From assembly GCF_000832125.1 (NCBI RefSeq), contig NZ_JPRK01000018.1:26598-90597 (forward strand): 64,000 nucleotides of DNA, read 5' to 3'. This DNA is from Flavobacterium hibernum. GTDB taxonomy: Bacteria > Bacteroidota > Bacteroidia > Flavobacteriales > Flavobacteriaceae. The translations under genes were made by a program, and so were the position numbers. Shown piece after piece: positions 26,979 to 36,194 of the stretch. The notes below the pieces were generated by a model. It saw only the letters and a program-made list of their open reading frames with translations, had not been told where the DNA came from and did not search any database. How positions within the stretch are numbered: the first letter of the stretch is position 1; the number at the start of each line of letters is the position of its first letter.

Positions 26979-26986
26979 CAAAGGTA
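26979..26986 (-). promoter_or_regulatory. Probable promoter -7 box upstream of atpB
   Basis: The minus-strand TACCTTTG fits TAnnTTTG exactly and ends 42 nt before the atpB start codon. No clear TTG is present at the usual distance upstream (a TTTTCAATTTTC tract is there instead), so the box is only moderately supported. It would start the atpB-E-F-H-A-G transcript within the longer unit. Confidence 0.5.
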
Positions 26987-27071
26987 CATTTAAAATTGAA
27001 AATTGAAAATTTATGACTGTAATTTTTAATATTTACCTTTTATTAGACTAAACTTACTGCTAATAAAGCAA

Positions 27072-27455
27072 TTAACGTCTATTTATTAGTCGGATTGTGA
27101 AATACGTTTCGAAAAGTAAAAATAAAAAATAAGGGATAAAAAATGTACTTAAGTCAATTATTGGATCTTTGACCTTCCCTTTTATTAGTGGAATTAGAAA
27201 AATAATAGCCAACATCATTCTGAAAAAGCTGGCACCCAAAAAGGCAAACCCTGTGTATGTATCGAAATTTTTATTTACAAAAATTAAAAATAGATACACT
27301 AAAAAAGTAGCAACAATATTAAAAGTATAAATGCTCCATGCGGAGTAAAAAAAGACTAATTTGTCTGACAATGCTTGCATCGCAAAATATTGCGCAACAA
27401 ATAATACAACTGAAAAGGGGATAAAATACTTTAGAAAATCGAGAGTTTTGTTCAT
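27072..27455 (-). CDS. Small membrane protein upstream of atpB (AtpI-like / DUF6168-type)
   Basis: This 127-residue protein has four predicted membrane helices (about 8-28, 38-58, 70-92, 104-122). In Bacteroidota a four-helix protein of this sort sits just before atpB, in the position of AtpI, which helps assemble the c-ring or supplies Mg2+ in other bacteria. Its start overlaps the stop of the preceding AtpZ-like gene by one base. The family name is from memory and not certain. Confidence 0.65.
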   Translation of the reverse strand: MNKTLDFLKYFIPFSVVLFVAQYFAMQALSDKLVFFYSAWSIYTFNIVATFLVYLFLIFVNKNFDTYTGFAFLGASFFRMMLAIIFLIPLIKGKVKDPIIDLSTFFIPYFLFLLFETYFTIRLINRR

Positions 27456-27676
27456 TATTTATTTAAATTTTTAACCTGTCTTATTACATTATAAAGTGCT
27501 AAAAAAACAGAGAACAAAGATAGAATTATTGTCCATAACGAACCTCCATTTGAATATTTTTTGTCTAACCATGTACCTAAATAAGAAAACAAAAAAATAA
27601 TAACTCCCATTTGAATCGGAATATTAATTAATGCCAGCCATTTATTATTGGATTTATTATTCGGTTCCTTTTCCAT
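27455..27676 (-). CDS. AtpZ/AtpI family protein
   Basis: This 73-residue protein has two membrane helices separated by TWLDKKYSNGG, the conserved G-x-W-L-D motif of AtpZ/AtpI-type assembly factors encoded ahead of ATP synthase genes. The N-terminus is hydrophilic (EKEPNNKSNNK). Its start codon lies within the end of the bactofilin gene (20-nt overlap), so the two are translationally coupled. Confidence 0.82.
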   Translation of the reverse strand: MEKEPNNKSNNKWLALINIPIQMGVIIFLFSYLGTWLDKKYSNGGSLWTIILSLFSVFLALYNVIRQVKNLNK

Positions 27677-28052
27677 CTTTTAGCGTTACTTCTTTAGTAT
27701 TAGTTATCATAGTACAAGTCGCAGTAAACTCAGCTCCTGGTTCTATTGACAGTTTTCCAACTGCAACTTCTCCATGAATCTGTGCCGATGCTTTTATATT
27801 TAAAACTTCTAAAACTTTAATTTTTCCCTTAAACTCTCCTTCAATATCTGCATTATTACAAACAATCTCACCTTTTACTATGCCAGATGGGCCTATAACT
27901 AATTTTCCCTGCGAAGTAAAGTTTCCAATTAATTCGCCGTCCAGTCTAAAATCGGCTTTTGATACAATATCACCTATAATAGATGTTCCTTCAACAATTC
28001 TATTTGTTTTTCCTAAAAGTTCTGTTCCGTTTTTTTTAACTTTATCAAACAT
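27657..28052 (-). CDS. Bactofilin (polymer-forming cytoskeletal protein)
   Basis: This 131-residue protein has a single bactofilin beta-helix core (about 18-115) flanked by short tails. Characteristic segments are GTSIIGDIVSKADFRLDGEL, GKLVIGPSGIVKGEIVC and ISA-like turns such as AQIHGEVAVGKL. Bactofilins self-assemble into filaments at the inner membrane and position cell-envelope or motility machinery. It starts 2 nt after the sprE stop and overlaps the AtpZ-like gene, so it links sprE with the ATP synthase genes. Confidence 0.92.
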   Translation of the reverse strand: MFDKVKKNGTELLGKTNRIVEGTSIIGDIVSKADFRLDGELIGNFTSQGKLVIGPSGIVKGEIVCNNADIEGEFKGKIKVLEVLNIKASAQIHGEVAVGKLSIEPGAEFTATCTMITNTKEVTLKDGKGTE

Positions 28053-28054
28053 GA

Positions 28055-30670
28055 TTATGGGGTTTTGGGTGCTAAATAAGCTTCCAGATTTTTTTTGATT
28101 TGGATTACTGAGTAATTATCACTTGAAATAATAATTGCGGGATGTGAAATTTTATATTTTTTATCGTCTCTTAAGACTCCAGAAACATCTTTTGCATATG
28201 CCTCTGATTTTAATCCATGAATAACTACAAAGCTTTCTGTTTGATTGTACTTATCTAAAGAAGTTGTAAGTCTTTCGAAATTTTCAACTGATAAAAACTT
28301 CTTAATTGCTTCTTCTATTTGTTTCGCTGTTTTGGTATCATCTTTTGAAATTGCATAAATGATTTTCCAATTTTTACTATCAACTGCTGTAAAATCAAGC
28401 TTTTCTAAACTTGGAATTTGTTTTTCTAAAATTTCCCGAGCATTTTTACCTTCATCACTATTAGGATAATTATCTGCAACTGATTCTAGCCCTTTTTTGT
28501 AAGCTGCCAAACCATTTACTTTTCCTAATGTGTTTGCTTTTAACAATTCATACTTAGAAATAATTTCATCCCCAGAATATTGATTGATTAAATTGTCAAT
28601 ATTACTTAACACAAGGTCAAACTGTCCCTTCTGATACAATTTATACCATTTTTGATACTCTTTATCGGGCGATGCTAAATCATCTGAATTCGTATTATTC
28701 AAAATTTGAGCATATCTCGAATTCGGATATTTTGTAGTAATATCAAACTTAACAGATTCAGCTTTTGCCGGATTTGTAATTTGATAAATTTTATACAAAT
28801 TGTACATCGATGGTAGAATAAATTTTTCTTCTGGATTATTTTTTAACAACTGTTCCAGTTTAGCACTTGCCAAATTATACTCTTTAAATTTTTCTTTATA
28901 AATAAGTCCTAATTGATAATAGGCAAAATTACGTTCTTTACCTATACTATCCATTGCAGATTGGGTTGTTGGGAGTTGCTTTTCATAAAAAGCAGTTGTG
29001 TATTTTTCAATAACCACAGTATCTTTTAATGCGTTGGCCGCATCCTGACTATTAATTATGCTGTCATTAATCATTGCTGCATTATTGGCTGATTTTACTG
29101 CTGCCAATCGCCAATTGCCAACTAAAGTTCTGTTACCCCACGTTTTTCTAAACTGTAGTTTTCCGTAAGCAACTGTTGTTGGATTATAAAAGTAAAAAGT
29201 ACTTGCTGGCTCATTTCCTGACGGAGGACTAAGTGGTCCCATATTAGGATCTGCTTTTCCAAGTGATTGTGGGTTTATTGCCGTTGGACCGTTATTACTA
29301 TTTGTATTTCGATCTATATTTGCTAATTTCTCTTTTTCTTTTTCTTCGAGAATACGTTTTGCTTCATCTTTCTTTTTAAGTTCGGCTATATAATTTTCGA
29401 AATAAATTTTTCTGTCAGCATCAGGCAAATCATGAACTTTAATTATACTATCGTTACGTTTTGCAATTCCTTCATATTTAATTACATCATCTAAGTTTTT
29501 TCTGTTTTTTTGAATTACAGCGTACTCTCTCGTTTTAGGATTTAATTTTACTAATGTACTGTCATAATATTTGGCAGCCATTGTATAATCTGTATTTCTA
29601 AAATACATATTTCCAATGTTTCGATAAGTTGACGCAATTAAATATGGGTCTTTAGGCTTTCTTGCCAATGATTTGTTATAGAAAAATAAAGCATCGTCTT
29701 TTTGTTTGTATTTATCAAAAAAGACACCCATTTCATAAAACACTATGTCGTAATACGGTCTGTTTTCGCGATCAGCAACTAACTTATTATAGGTTTCGAT
29801 AAATAAATCCTGATTACCGTTTTGATAATCAAACATCTCAGCTTTTTTAGCATAGGCATGCATCATATATTTACGATCGGCTTTACGATTCATGGCAATC
29901 ACTCCGTCGTAAAAGTAATTTGCACTGTCCTTTTTTTCTGCCTCTTGATACATTTGACCCAAGATAAAACGGTAACGCGCTCGATCTTCGTTTATTTTGG
30001 TAAATTTTTCAGCAATTCTAAGTTTAGCAACGGCGCTATCTTTTTGTTGCAGATTTAAAAAAGCTTCTGCCAATAAAGCATTTGCATCAGAAAAAGTCTG
30101 TTTATCTAAATCGGTATTCTTTAATAAGAGTTTAATATTTTTTAAAGCAATAGCGTCATTTCCTAAACGCATATTGGTTTTTTCGCGCCAAATTTTTGCG
30201 GTATAAATATTACTGCTGTTTGGGTATTTGTAAAGAATATAATTGAATGCTTCTAAAGCTGGAATAAAACGCTGATCGTAATATCTTGCTTTACCAAGCA
30301 TTAAATAAGCTTCATCAATTTGAGAATTTCGTTCTCTACCTCCAATATTCATTGAATGCTTTTGAATGGCTTTTGTTGCTTTAGTTTCGGCCTTTTCAAA
30401 ATCTGGATTCTTTGCTTTTTCATCTCCCGAAAAATTTTCGTCGATTTGCATTTTTTCTATGGGCAAAATCTTCCAGAAATTATCCTGATTATTTGCCTGG
30501 ATAGATTTTAGTCCTTTATCAAGACCAATTCCTCCATTGTACAAAATGTTATATTTCGTACTCAAAGCATGAGAATTTCTAGCCAGAAAAGTGTTTTTTT
30601 TGGTAGAACATGCTATCAAAAAAAACAAAAAAACAAGACAAAAACTGTATTTCAGAGTATTCTTTTTCAA
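28055..30670 (-). CDS. sprE: Gliding-motility / type IX secretion lipoprotein SprE (PorW-like)
   Basis: The 871-residue lipoprotein has a signal ending LFFLIAC with Cys21, then many TPR-like repeats (for example YLMLGKARYYDQRFIPALEA near 125 and YRNIGNMYFRNTDYTMAAKY near 352) and a low-complexity proline/asparagine segment near 455-490. Length and architecture agree with F. johnsoniae SprE, the homologue of P. gingivalis PorW, needed for gliding and type IX secretion. The first codon is TTG: an in-frame TAG lies upstream and no ATG is available. The identification rests on the conserved N-terminus, length and family knowledge. Confidence 0.88.
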   Translation of the reverse strand: MKKNTLKYSFCLVFLFFLIACSTKKNTFLARNSHALSTKYNILYNGGIGLDKGLKSIQANNQDNFWKILPIEKMQIDENFSGDEKAKNPDFEKAETKATKAIQKHSMNIGGRERNSQIDEAYLMLGKARYYDQRFIPALEAFNYILYKYPNSSNIYTAKIWREKTNMRLGNDAIALKNIKLLLKNTDLDKQTFSDANALLAEAFLNLQQKDSAVAKLRIAEKFTKINEDRARYRFILGQMYQEAEKKDSANYFYDGVIAMNRKADRKYMMHAYAKKAEMFDYQNGNQDLFIETYNKLVADRENRPYYDIVFYEMGVFFDKYKQKDDALFFYNKSLARKPKDPYLIASTYRNIGNMYFRNTDYTMAAKYYDSTLVKLNPKTREYAVIQKNRKNLDDVIKYEGIAKRNDSIIKVHDLPDADRKIYFENYIAELKKKDEAKRILEEKEKEKLANIDRNTNSNNGPTAINPQSLGKADPNMGPLSPPSGNEPASTFYFYNPTTVAYGKLQFRKTWGNRTLVGNWRLAAVKSANNAAMINDSIINSQDAANALKDTVVIEKYTTAFYEKQLPTTQSAMDSIGKERNFAYYQLGLIYKEKFKEYNLASAKLEQLLKNNPEEKFILPSMYNLYKIYQITNPAKAESVKFDITTKYPNSRYAQILNNTNSDDLASPDKEYQKWYKLYQKGQFDLVLSNIDNLINQYSGDEIISKYELLKANTLGKVNGLAAYKKGLESVADNYPNSDEGKNAREILEKQIPSLEKLDFTAVDSKNWKIIYAISKDDTKTAKQIEEAIKKFLSVENFERLTTSLDKYNQTESFVVIHGLKSEAYAKDVSGVLRDDKKYKISHPAIIISSDNYSVIQIKKNLEAYLAPKTP

Positions 30671-30758
30671 TTGAAAAGATTTTAAATCAATTAACTTCTA
30701 AAAAGGATTTTTAGTATAATGACTTGTAAAAATACGCTTCTTTTTGATATATGGAAAT

Positions 30759-31454
30759 TTATACTGCAAAAAACAATTCTAGTTCTTGTAAGGTTTCTCT
30801 TGAAGTTTGAATATCTTTTACTATTTCACCTTTATTAAGAGCAACGATTCGATCGCAAACCTCTACTGTATGCTGCAAATCATGACTGGAAACCAGTACC
30901 GTAACGTTTGGATTATCTGCTAAATCTTTGATGATTTTTTTTAATCGGCTAACTGTTGTGGGATCTAAATTTGCAAACGGTTCATCAAGAATTACAACTT
31001 CTGGATTTCCTATAAGTGTGGCAATAATCCCCACTTTTTTCTGATTTCCTTTAGACAAATCACGCAAGTATTTTTTATTGTTTAAAATTTCTCCATTAAA
31101 AAATTCTTCATGTTGCGCTAATAGCGCATCAATATCTGCTTTGTTTTGATGGCGTAAATCTCCAATAAAATAAAAATATTCTTCGGGAGTTAAATAACCT
31201 ATCAGGAAACTTTCATCAAGAAATGAACCTGTAAAAGATTTCCAATTTTCGTTTGTATTAACCTGAATATCATTGTTTATTATATTTCCGGTAGATGGCT
31301 GAATTAAATCTAACAGCAAACTGAAAAATGTAGTTTTTCCCGCACCATTATTTCCCACTAATCCAAAACTTTGTCCTTTTGGAATTTCAAGATTATTAAT
31401 ATTTAATACTGTTGTTCCGTTATATTTTTTTGAAAGTTGATTTACTTGTATCAT
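30759..31454 (-). CDS. ABC transporter ATP-binding protein
   Basis: This 231-residue ATPase has Walker A GNNGAGKT (34-41), signature LSKGN (133-137, a degenerate LSGGQ), Walker B VVILDE (153-158), D-loop and switch His191 (SSHD). It is the energy subunit of an exporter whose permease is most likely the DUF5687 protein encoded just upstream on the same strand. The substrate is unknown. Confidence 0.93.
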   Translation of the reverse strand: MIQVNQLSKKYNGTTVLNINNLEIPKGQSFGLVGNNGAGKTTFFSLLLDLIQPSTGNIINNDIQVNTNENWKSFTGSFLDESFLIGYLTPEEYFYFIGDLRHQNKADIDALLAQHEEFFNGEILNNKKYLRDLSKGNQKKVGIIATLIGNPEVVILDEPFANLDPTTVSRLKKIIKDLADNPNVTVLVSSHDLQHTVEVCDRIVALNKGEIVKDIQTSRETLQELELFFAV

Positions 31455-31555
31455 TTTTTAAATGTTTAATTGTTGATTTGGTTAATCGTTAATTTGATTG
31501 ATTTTCAATTATTATGAGATTAATTATCTCATTTTCAAATTGCCACATTCTCTAA

Positions 31556-33016
31556 TTAATTCTTTTGTTTATAAGCACTTATCGTACTGTATTTTTCGAT
31601 TTTATATCTTTTTTCGATTAAAGAAAAAACCTTGTCTTTAAAAATAAATCCTAAAACTCCTGCACCAGCCACTAGTATTAATCCAAGAGTTTTATCACCT
31701 AAATAAAGTCCTAATCCATATAATGCCAATGGTAACAATATTTTGGGCAAGGATAACAACATCGTATTCACATTAAAAGCTTTTTTGTCTCCAAATGCCC
31801 CTCCTGCAGAACTTAAATCAATTGGTGTTTTTGTAAATGCACCACCTAAAAGTACTAAGTGAGAGTTTACTCCAATGTTATAAATCGCTCCTACTACGAT
31901 AGTTAAATAAATTTCCCATCCATAAAAAAGGTAAAAAGAGGCAATAATTGTCGAAACGAAAGTAGCAATAACAATTAACCACCATTTTGCAGTAATATAA
32001 CCACGATAAGGAATATTTTGCGTCATCATTAATTGATAATAAGAACTATCCCAACTTGGTACAAACTGTCCGAAGACAAATAAGAATCCCCCAGAAACAA
32101 ATATTCCGGCAAAAATGTGCATTACTACTGGTTGATGAGAATTTCCAAAAAAGATCAATCCGTAGAACAAGAAGAAAAAGCTCATTATGATAGTTGTCTT
32201 CGATCTTTTATTTCTCTTAATCAATTTAATGTCATTCTTTAGAAACGTTCCTAAAGTTCCAAACTGATTTAACCATGAAAGATTTTCTGTTGTTGCAATG
32301 TCTTCTTTTTTCGAAAGTCCAGCATCTAAAAATAAATTACTCTTAAAGTACTTAAATGTAAATAAATATAGACCCACTAATCCTAAAACAGGAATTAAAA
32401 ACAGTCCTTCTATATCATAAAATCCTTGAAAAAATGGCGTTGTAAAAACAGTAATATCAAATAATTTATAATATTGAGCGGCAGCAAAAGCCAATGCAAT
32501 TCCAACAAAAACAACAAACAATTTATCGATATTACTTAAAATAATATTTAAAAAATTATTGATATAAATTAAAGAGAAAACAGCAATGAGCCAAAAAACA
32601 ATTCCCACAACATCATATCCTTCTAATATTAATACTATAGAAAATGGAATAAAAAAAAGTCCGTGAACCCAGTTAAAAAAAGACAACGCAGTTTTACCTA
32701 ACGAAAAATGAACAATTGTTGGTTTTTTAAATGGTAAAATTAAAAGTGGCTTGATATTTAGAACCGGTATAGCCTGCATTAACAGTCTAATAACCAAATC
32801 GAATAAAAAATAATAAATCAAAAATTTATTGATCGTCACTAATGGTTCCAGATTCATTTTTTTTAGGAAGTAAAAGGCTCCTACTCCAGCTCCAATAAAA
32901 ATTATGGAAAAATATACCATAAAAAAACCAATTAAAACTTTCATCGCCATGCTTGCGCCAAACGATGCAGATCTTGAAAAGGCTTTCCATTCTAGGTAAA
33001 TAAACTTTTTAATCAT
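31556..33016 (-). CDS. DUF5687 family membrane protein (ABC permease-like)
   Basis: This 486-residue integral membrane protein with about 12 hydrophobic segments starts MIKKFIYLEWKAFSRSASFG, as DUF5687 proteins do in Bacteroidota. It resembles ABC-2-type permeases and is followed 101 nt downstream by an ABC ATPase gene, so the pair probably forms one exporter. No catalytic motif is seen. Confidence 0.82.
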   Translation of the reverse strand: MIKKFIYLEWKAFSRSASFGASMAMKVLIGFFMVYFSIIFIGAGVGAFYFLKKMNLEPLVTINKFLIYYFLFDLVIRLLMQAIPVLNIKPLLILPFKKPTIVHFSLGKTALSFFNWVHGLFFIPFSIVLILEGYDVVGIVFWLIAVFSLIYINNFLNIILSNIDKLFVVFVGIALAFAAAQYYKLFDITVFTTPFFQGFYDIEGLFLIPVLGLVGLYLFTFKYFKSNLFLDAGLSKKEDIATTENLSWLNQFGTLGTFLKNDIKLIKRNKRSKTTIIMSFFFLFYGLIFFGNSHQPVVMHIFAGIFVSGGFLFVFGQFVPSWDSSYYQLMMTQNIPYRGYITAKWWLIVIATFVSTIIASFYLFYGWEIYLTIVVGAIYNIGVNSHLVLLGGAFTKTPIDLSSAGGAFGDKKAFNVNTMLLSLPKILLPLALYGLGLYLGDKTLGLILVAGAGVLGFIFKDKVFSLIEKRYKIEKYSTISAYKQKN

Positions 33017-33121
33017 GGTTATTTTGGTTTTGAGTTTTGTAGTAAGAGATCAAATGTAAGAAAACGTTACAAAAAAAGTTAAAAAAAATAACTTAGTGCT
33101 TCTCAATTAGCTGTCGTTTGC

Positions 33122-33129
33122 TACTTTTG
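33122..33129 (+). promoter_or_regulatory. Probable -7 box for the reductase gene
   Basis: TACTTTTG matches TAnnTTTG and ends 16 nt before the ATG at 33146. A matching TTG at -33 is not clear. Confidence 0.45.
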
Positions 33130-33145
33130 CATAAAATATACAATC

Positions 33146-34198
33146 ATGCCTTCATTCTTAAAACTAATAATTAAAGAGGTAAAACGTGAAACGACTGATG
33201 CTGTTTCTATACTTTTTAATGTTCCTGAAGAACTAAAACCAGATTACAAATTTATAGCTGGACAATACATAAATCTAAAATTAACACTTGATAATCAAGA
33301 GATTCGTCGTGCTTATTCGATATGTTCAGCACCAGAAAGCGGTGAATTGCGTATTGCTGTAAAAGCTGTAAAAAACGGTTTGTTTTCTCAATTTGCAAAT
33401 ACTAAACTTAAAGCAGGCGATGTTCTTGAAGTAGGTCATCCAGAAGGAAAATTTACTTTTGAGCCAGATCCTGAAAGACAAAAAAACTATGCAGCTTTTG
33501 TTGCCGGAAGTGGTATTACTCCAGTATTGTCTATCATAAAATCTGTTTTAAAAAGCGAACCAAAAAGCTCATTTGTATTGGTTTACGGAAATAAAACACC
33601 AGAAGAAACTATTTTCTATCAAGAATTACACGATTTGCAATTGCAATATGTGGGTCGTTTCTTTGTTCATTATGTTTTTAGTCAGGCTAAAGCCGAAAAT
33701 GCTTTGTTTGGAAGAATCGAGAAATCGGCAGTTAATTTTGTTTTGAATAACAAACACAAAGAAATGCAGTTTGACAAGTTTTTCTTGTGTGGACCAGAAG
33801 AAATGATCAATACTGTTTCTAATGTTTTGAAAGAGAAAAATGTAAAAGAATCTGCTATTAAATTTGAACTTTTTACTTCTTCAACTCAAGAGCATGAAAT
33901 AAAAACTTCATTAGAAGGGCATACAAAAATTACTGTTTTAGTTGATGATGACGAAGTTTCATTTGAAATGTCTCAAAAACAAACCATTCTTGATGCGGCT
34001 TTAAAACAAGGAATTGACGCTCCATATTCTTGCCAAGGCGGAATTTGCAGCAGTTGTTTAGCACGCGTTACAAGTGGTAGTGCAGAAATGACTAAAAACT
34101 CTATTTTGACTGATAAAGAAATTGCTTCAGGTTTAATTTTAACCTGTCAAGCACATCCAACATCAGAGTCTATTTATGTAGATTATGATGATGTTTAG
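33146..34198 (+). CDS. Ferredoxin-NADP reductase-type flavoprotein with C-terminal 2Fe-2S domain (PaaE-like)
   Basis: This 350-residue soluble electron-transfer protein has an FAD-binding barrel with RRAYSICSAP (RxYS at 55-58), an NAD(P)H domain with GSGITPVLSI (121-130) and CGPEEMI near 215, and a plant-type ferredoxin domain with ligands Cys296, Cys301, Cys304 and Cys334. The order matches PaaE, the reductase of the phenylacetyl-CoA epoxidase, and also Hcr-like reductases. No paaABCD genes are adjacent, so the redox partner is open. A strong terminator follows. Confidence 0.9.
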   Translation: MPSFLKLIIKEVKRETTDAVSILFNVPEELKPDYKFIAGQYINLKLTLDNQEIRRAYSICSAPESGELRIAVKAVKNGLFSQFANTKLKAGDVLEVGHPEGKFTFEPDPERQKNYAAFVAGSGITPVLSIIKSVLKSEPKSSFVLVYGNKTPEETIFYQELHDLQLQYVGRFFVHYVFSQAKAENALFGRIEKSAVNFVLNNKHKEMQFDKFFLCGPEEMINTVSNVLKEKNVKESAIKFELFTSSTQEHEIKTSLEGHTKITVLVDDDEVSFEMSQKQTILDAALKQGIDAPYSCQGGICSSCLARVTSGSAEMTKNSILTDKEIASGLILTCQAHPTSESIYVDYDDV

Positions 34199-34230
34199 AC
34201 GTTAAATTTTCAATCCCGAAGCCTCGGATA

Positions 34231-34276
34231 AAATTCCAAATTCCAATTTTAAAGTTGGAATTTGGAATTTTTTTTG
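34231..34276 (+). terminator. Rho-independent terminator after the reductase gene
   Basis: AAATTCCAAATTCCAA (34231-34246) pairs exactly with TTGGAATTTGGAATTT (34255-34270), with an 8-nt loop, and is followed by a T-run. Confidence 0.88.
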
Positions 34277-34561
34277 TCTTATAATTATTAACAAGATTTA
34301 TCAAGATTTAAAACTTTGACAATTTGGTTATGAAGACCAAATTATGATGCCACAATTTCGAACCTAAAAACTTACATTTTTACCAGATGTTGATAAATGA
34401 AAATTTGGTTATAATTTAGATTACAATAAAAACAAATTTTTATTAAAATATTGTCAAATTTTCATTATTTTAGTGGTGTAAATACGGTAATCGCAATCTT
34501 GTTCCTTTTGAGAATTGTAGAGCTACATCAAATTTGTCAACACGTTTAAATATTAAATATT
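34277..34561. other. Intergenic region before the small membrane-protein gene
   Basis: Together with the terminator this is a gap of over 360 nt with no gene. A short inverted repeat (AATTTGGT at 34321-34328 and ACCAAATT at 34336-34343) is present, and AATTTGGTTAT recurs near 34400. No clear promoter box was found. Confidence 0.45.
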
Positions 34562-34975
34562 ATGACAATGCATCACTTTCTTCGTTTATCATTTATAGTA
34601 CTTTTTGTAATAACAGCCTTATTTTGTGTCTATTTTATAATTAAAAAGCAACGAAATAAAAAAGGTCCAAAATTACTAACCCAAGAAAAGTATAACTCAA
34701 CAATGCTTGGGAAAATGACTGAAATAACAACTTCTGACAAAAACATCTTTAATTTTTGGCCTTATATAAGCAAATTAAAAGCTGCTAAAGTAATATCGAA
34801 CAAAATTAAAGAGTCACAATTAGTGCACAAAATCTACAGAAATTCAACTGACGATTTTGAACACATTTTGTTGTCTACAGAAAAAGAAAATCATTTTGTT
34901 GTGATTGTTGCTAATAGAAACAAAAAGAAAACAATTGGCTATTACATCCAAGATTTAGATGGATTATATGCTTGA
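34562..34975 (+). CDS. Small membrane-anchored protein of unknown function
   Basis: I do not recognise this 137-residue protein. It has one N-terminal membrane helix (about 6-28, LRLSFIVLFVITALFCVYFI) followed by a lysine-rich stretch, so the C-terminal 105 residues are probably cytoplasmic. The ORF is a full open frame with ATG start, has codon use like its neighbours, and is preceded by a long spacer. Its end overlaps the end of the convergent GT9 gene by 12 nt. Confidence 0.7.
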   Translation: MTMHHFLRLSFIVLFVITALFCVYFIIKKQRNKKGPKLLTQEKYNSTMLGKMTEITTSDKNIFNFWPYISKLKAAKVISNKIKESQLVHKIYRNSTDDFEHILLSTEKENHFVVIVANRNKKKTIGYYIQDLDGLYA

Positions 34976-36001
34976 TTGTATTTTTTGAACGATTTCGTTT
35001 GGAGAAATACTTCTCATTGCGTCTTGGTAACCCTCAACAATTTTGTTTCCATAAACTGATGTTGGCAATTTAGGATATTGATTTCGGTCTGAGGTTAAAG
35101 CATTATCTAAACTTTGATTAAACGGTAAAAAACCAGCGTACGGATGGGTTGCACCCCAAAGTGTAATTACTTTTACTCCTAACATTGCTGCAATATGTGC
35201 GTTTCCGGAATCCATAGAAAGCATTACATCAAGATTACTTATAAGTTGTAATTCTTGCTGAAATTTAATTTTTCCGGCCATATTAACTACATTTTCAAAT
35301 GGTTTTGAAAGGGAATCCAGAATTTCGATTTCTTTTTTTCCTCCTCCAAAAAGTAGAATTTTATGGGCTTTATTCTCCGCTAATTTTGCAATAACTTCTG
35401 TCATTAGATCTATCGGATAAACCTTAGAATCGTATTGTGCAAAAGGTGCAATACCAATTAATTTTTGGTTTTCATATCCAATAATTTCTAGGATATCATC
35501 TTTTAATTTTGCCTTTTCAGGAAATTCCGGGTTCGATAAATCTAAAGGAAATCCGAATTCTTCGAACACTTTTGCATGTCTTTCGAACATGGTTGGCAAT
35601 TGTTTAAAGATCTTATTTTCTTCACGAGTTAATTCTTTTTTACCTTCTCTCCCTTTATCAACAGTTGCTCTTTTTTTCCCGTTTAAAGCAAAAAGCAAAC
35701 TCACAACTTTAGATCTCAGAACGTTATGAAGGTCTGCAAAAGCATTTATTTTGAATTTTTTCACATCTCGAAATAATCTCAATAATCCTAAAAAACCCTT
35801 GTGACGCTCTTTTTCATCAAAAGCAAAAAAATCAAGATTTGGAATTCTATCAAAAAATGGCTTAAAAAACGGACGTGAAATTACCGTTAATTTAACTCCT
35901 GGATACTGTTTTACAAAGGCGCGTAAAACAGGAACCGTCATGGCGACATCTCCCATTGCGGAAAGTCTCATGACGGCTATATGCTTAATTTTACTAGACA
36001 A
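34964..36001 (-). CDS. Glycosyltransferase family 9 (heptosyltransferase-like)
   Basis: This 345-residue GT-B enzyme of the ADP-heptose:LPS heptosyltransferase type has HIAVMRLSAMGDVAMTVPVL at the N-terminus, IGIAPFAQYDSKVYP near 182 and the donor-site region SNLDVMLSMDSGNAHIAAML near 254 with TLWGATHP. It would add a sugar to the lipid A/LPS core at the inner membrane. The first codon is TTG. An ATG nine codons on would cut into the first beta strand, so TTG is preferred. Confidence 0.9.
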   Translation of the reverse strand: MSSKIKHIAVMRLSAMGDVAMTVPVLRAFVKQYPGVKLTVISRPFFKPFFDRIPNLDFFAFDEKERHKGFLGLLRLFRDVKKFKINAFADLHNVLRSKVVSLLFALNGKKRATVDKGREGKKELTREENKIFKQLPTMFERHAKVFEEFGFPLDLSNPEFPEKAKLKDDILEIIGYENQKLIGIAPFAQYDSKVYPIDLMTEVIAKLAENKAHKILLFGGGKKEIEILDSLSKPFENVVNMAGKIKFQQELQLISNLDVMLSMDSGNAHIAAMLGVKVITLWGATHPYAGFLPFNQSLDNALTSDRNQYPKLPTSVYGNKIVEGYQDAMRSISPNEIVQKIQSSI

Positions 36002-36048
36002 TTTCTTTATGTTTTTAAATTCAAGTCTTTTTCCGGTTCTGTACTTTT

Positions 36049-36190
36049 AGCCCAGATTGAAATGAAAATCCCGGAGCAAAAAAAATAAAGTTTCTTGTTT
36101 AAAAAAAGCGACCAACGGAAGCTCTTTTTTGAACAATAGAAACTCTATTTTTTTGTGAGGAATTGAAATGGAAAGCTGGAAATAGCTCCA
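36049..36190. other. Structured intergenic element between GT9 and DUF4254 genes
   Basis: This non-coding stretch carries a direct repeat ATTGAAATG (36056-36064 and 36162-36170), a GGAGC at 36073-36077 that can pair with GCTCC at 36185-36189, and an internal AGCGACCAACGGAAGCTC segment with GAGC/GCTC pairing. It is more G+C-rich and more structured than other spacers here. From memory, similar elements recur in Flavobacterium spacers. Function unknown. Confidence 0.45.
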
Positions 36191-36194
36191 GAAA

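Noticed and set aside
27072..27676. The two small genes before atpB considered as ATP synthase epsilon or delta duplicates
   Set aside because: Both are almost entirely membrane helices; epsilon and delta are soluble. Their pattern fits AtpI/AtpZ-type proteins.
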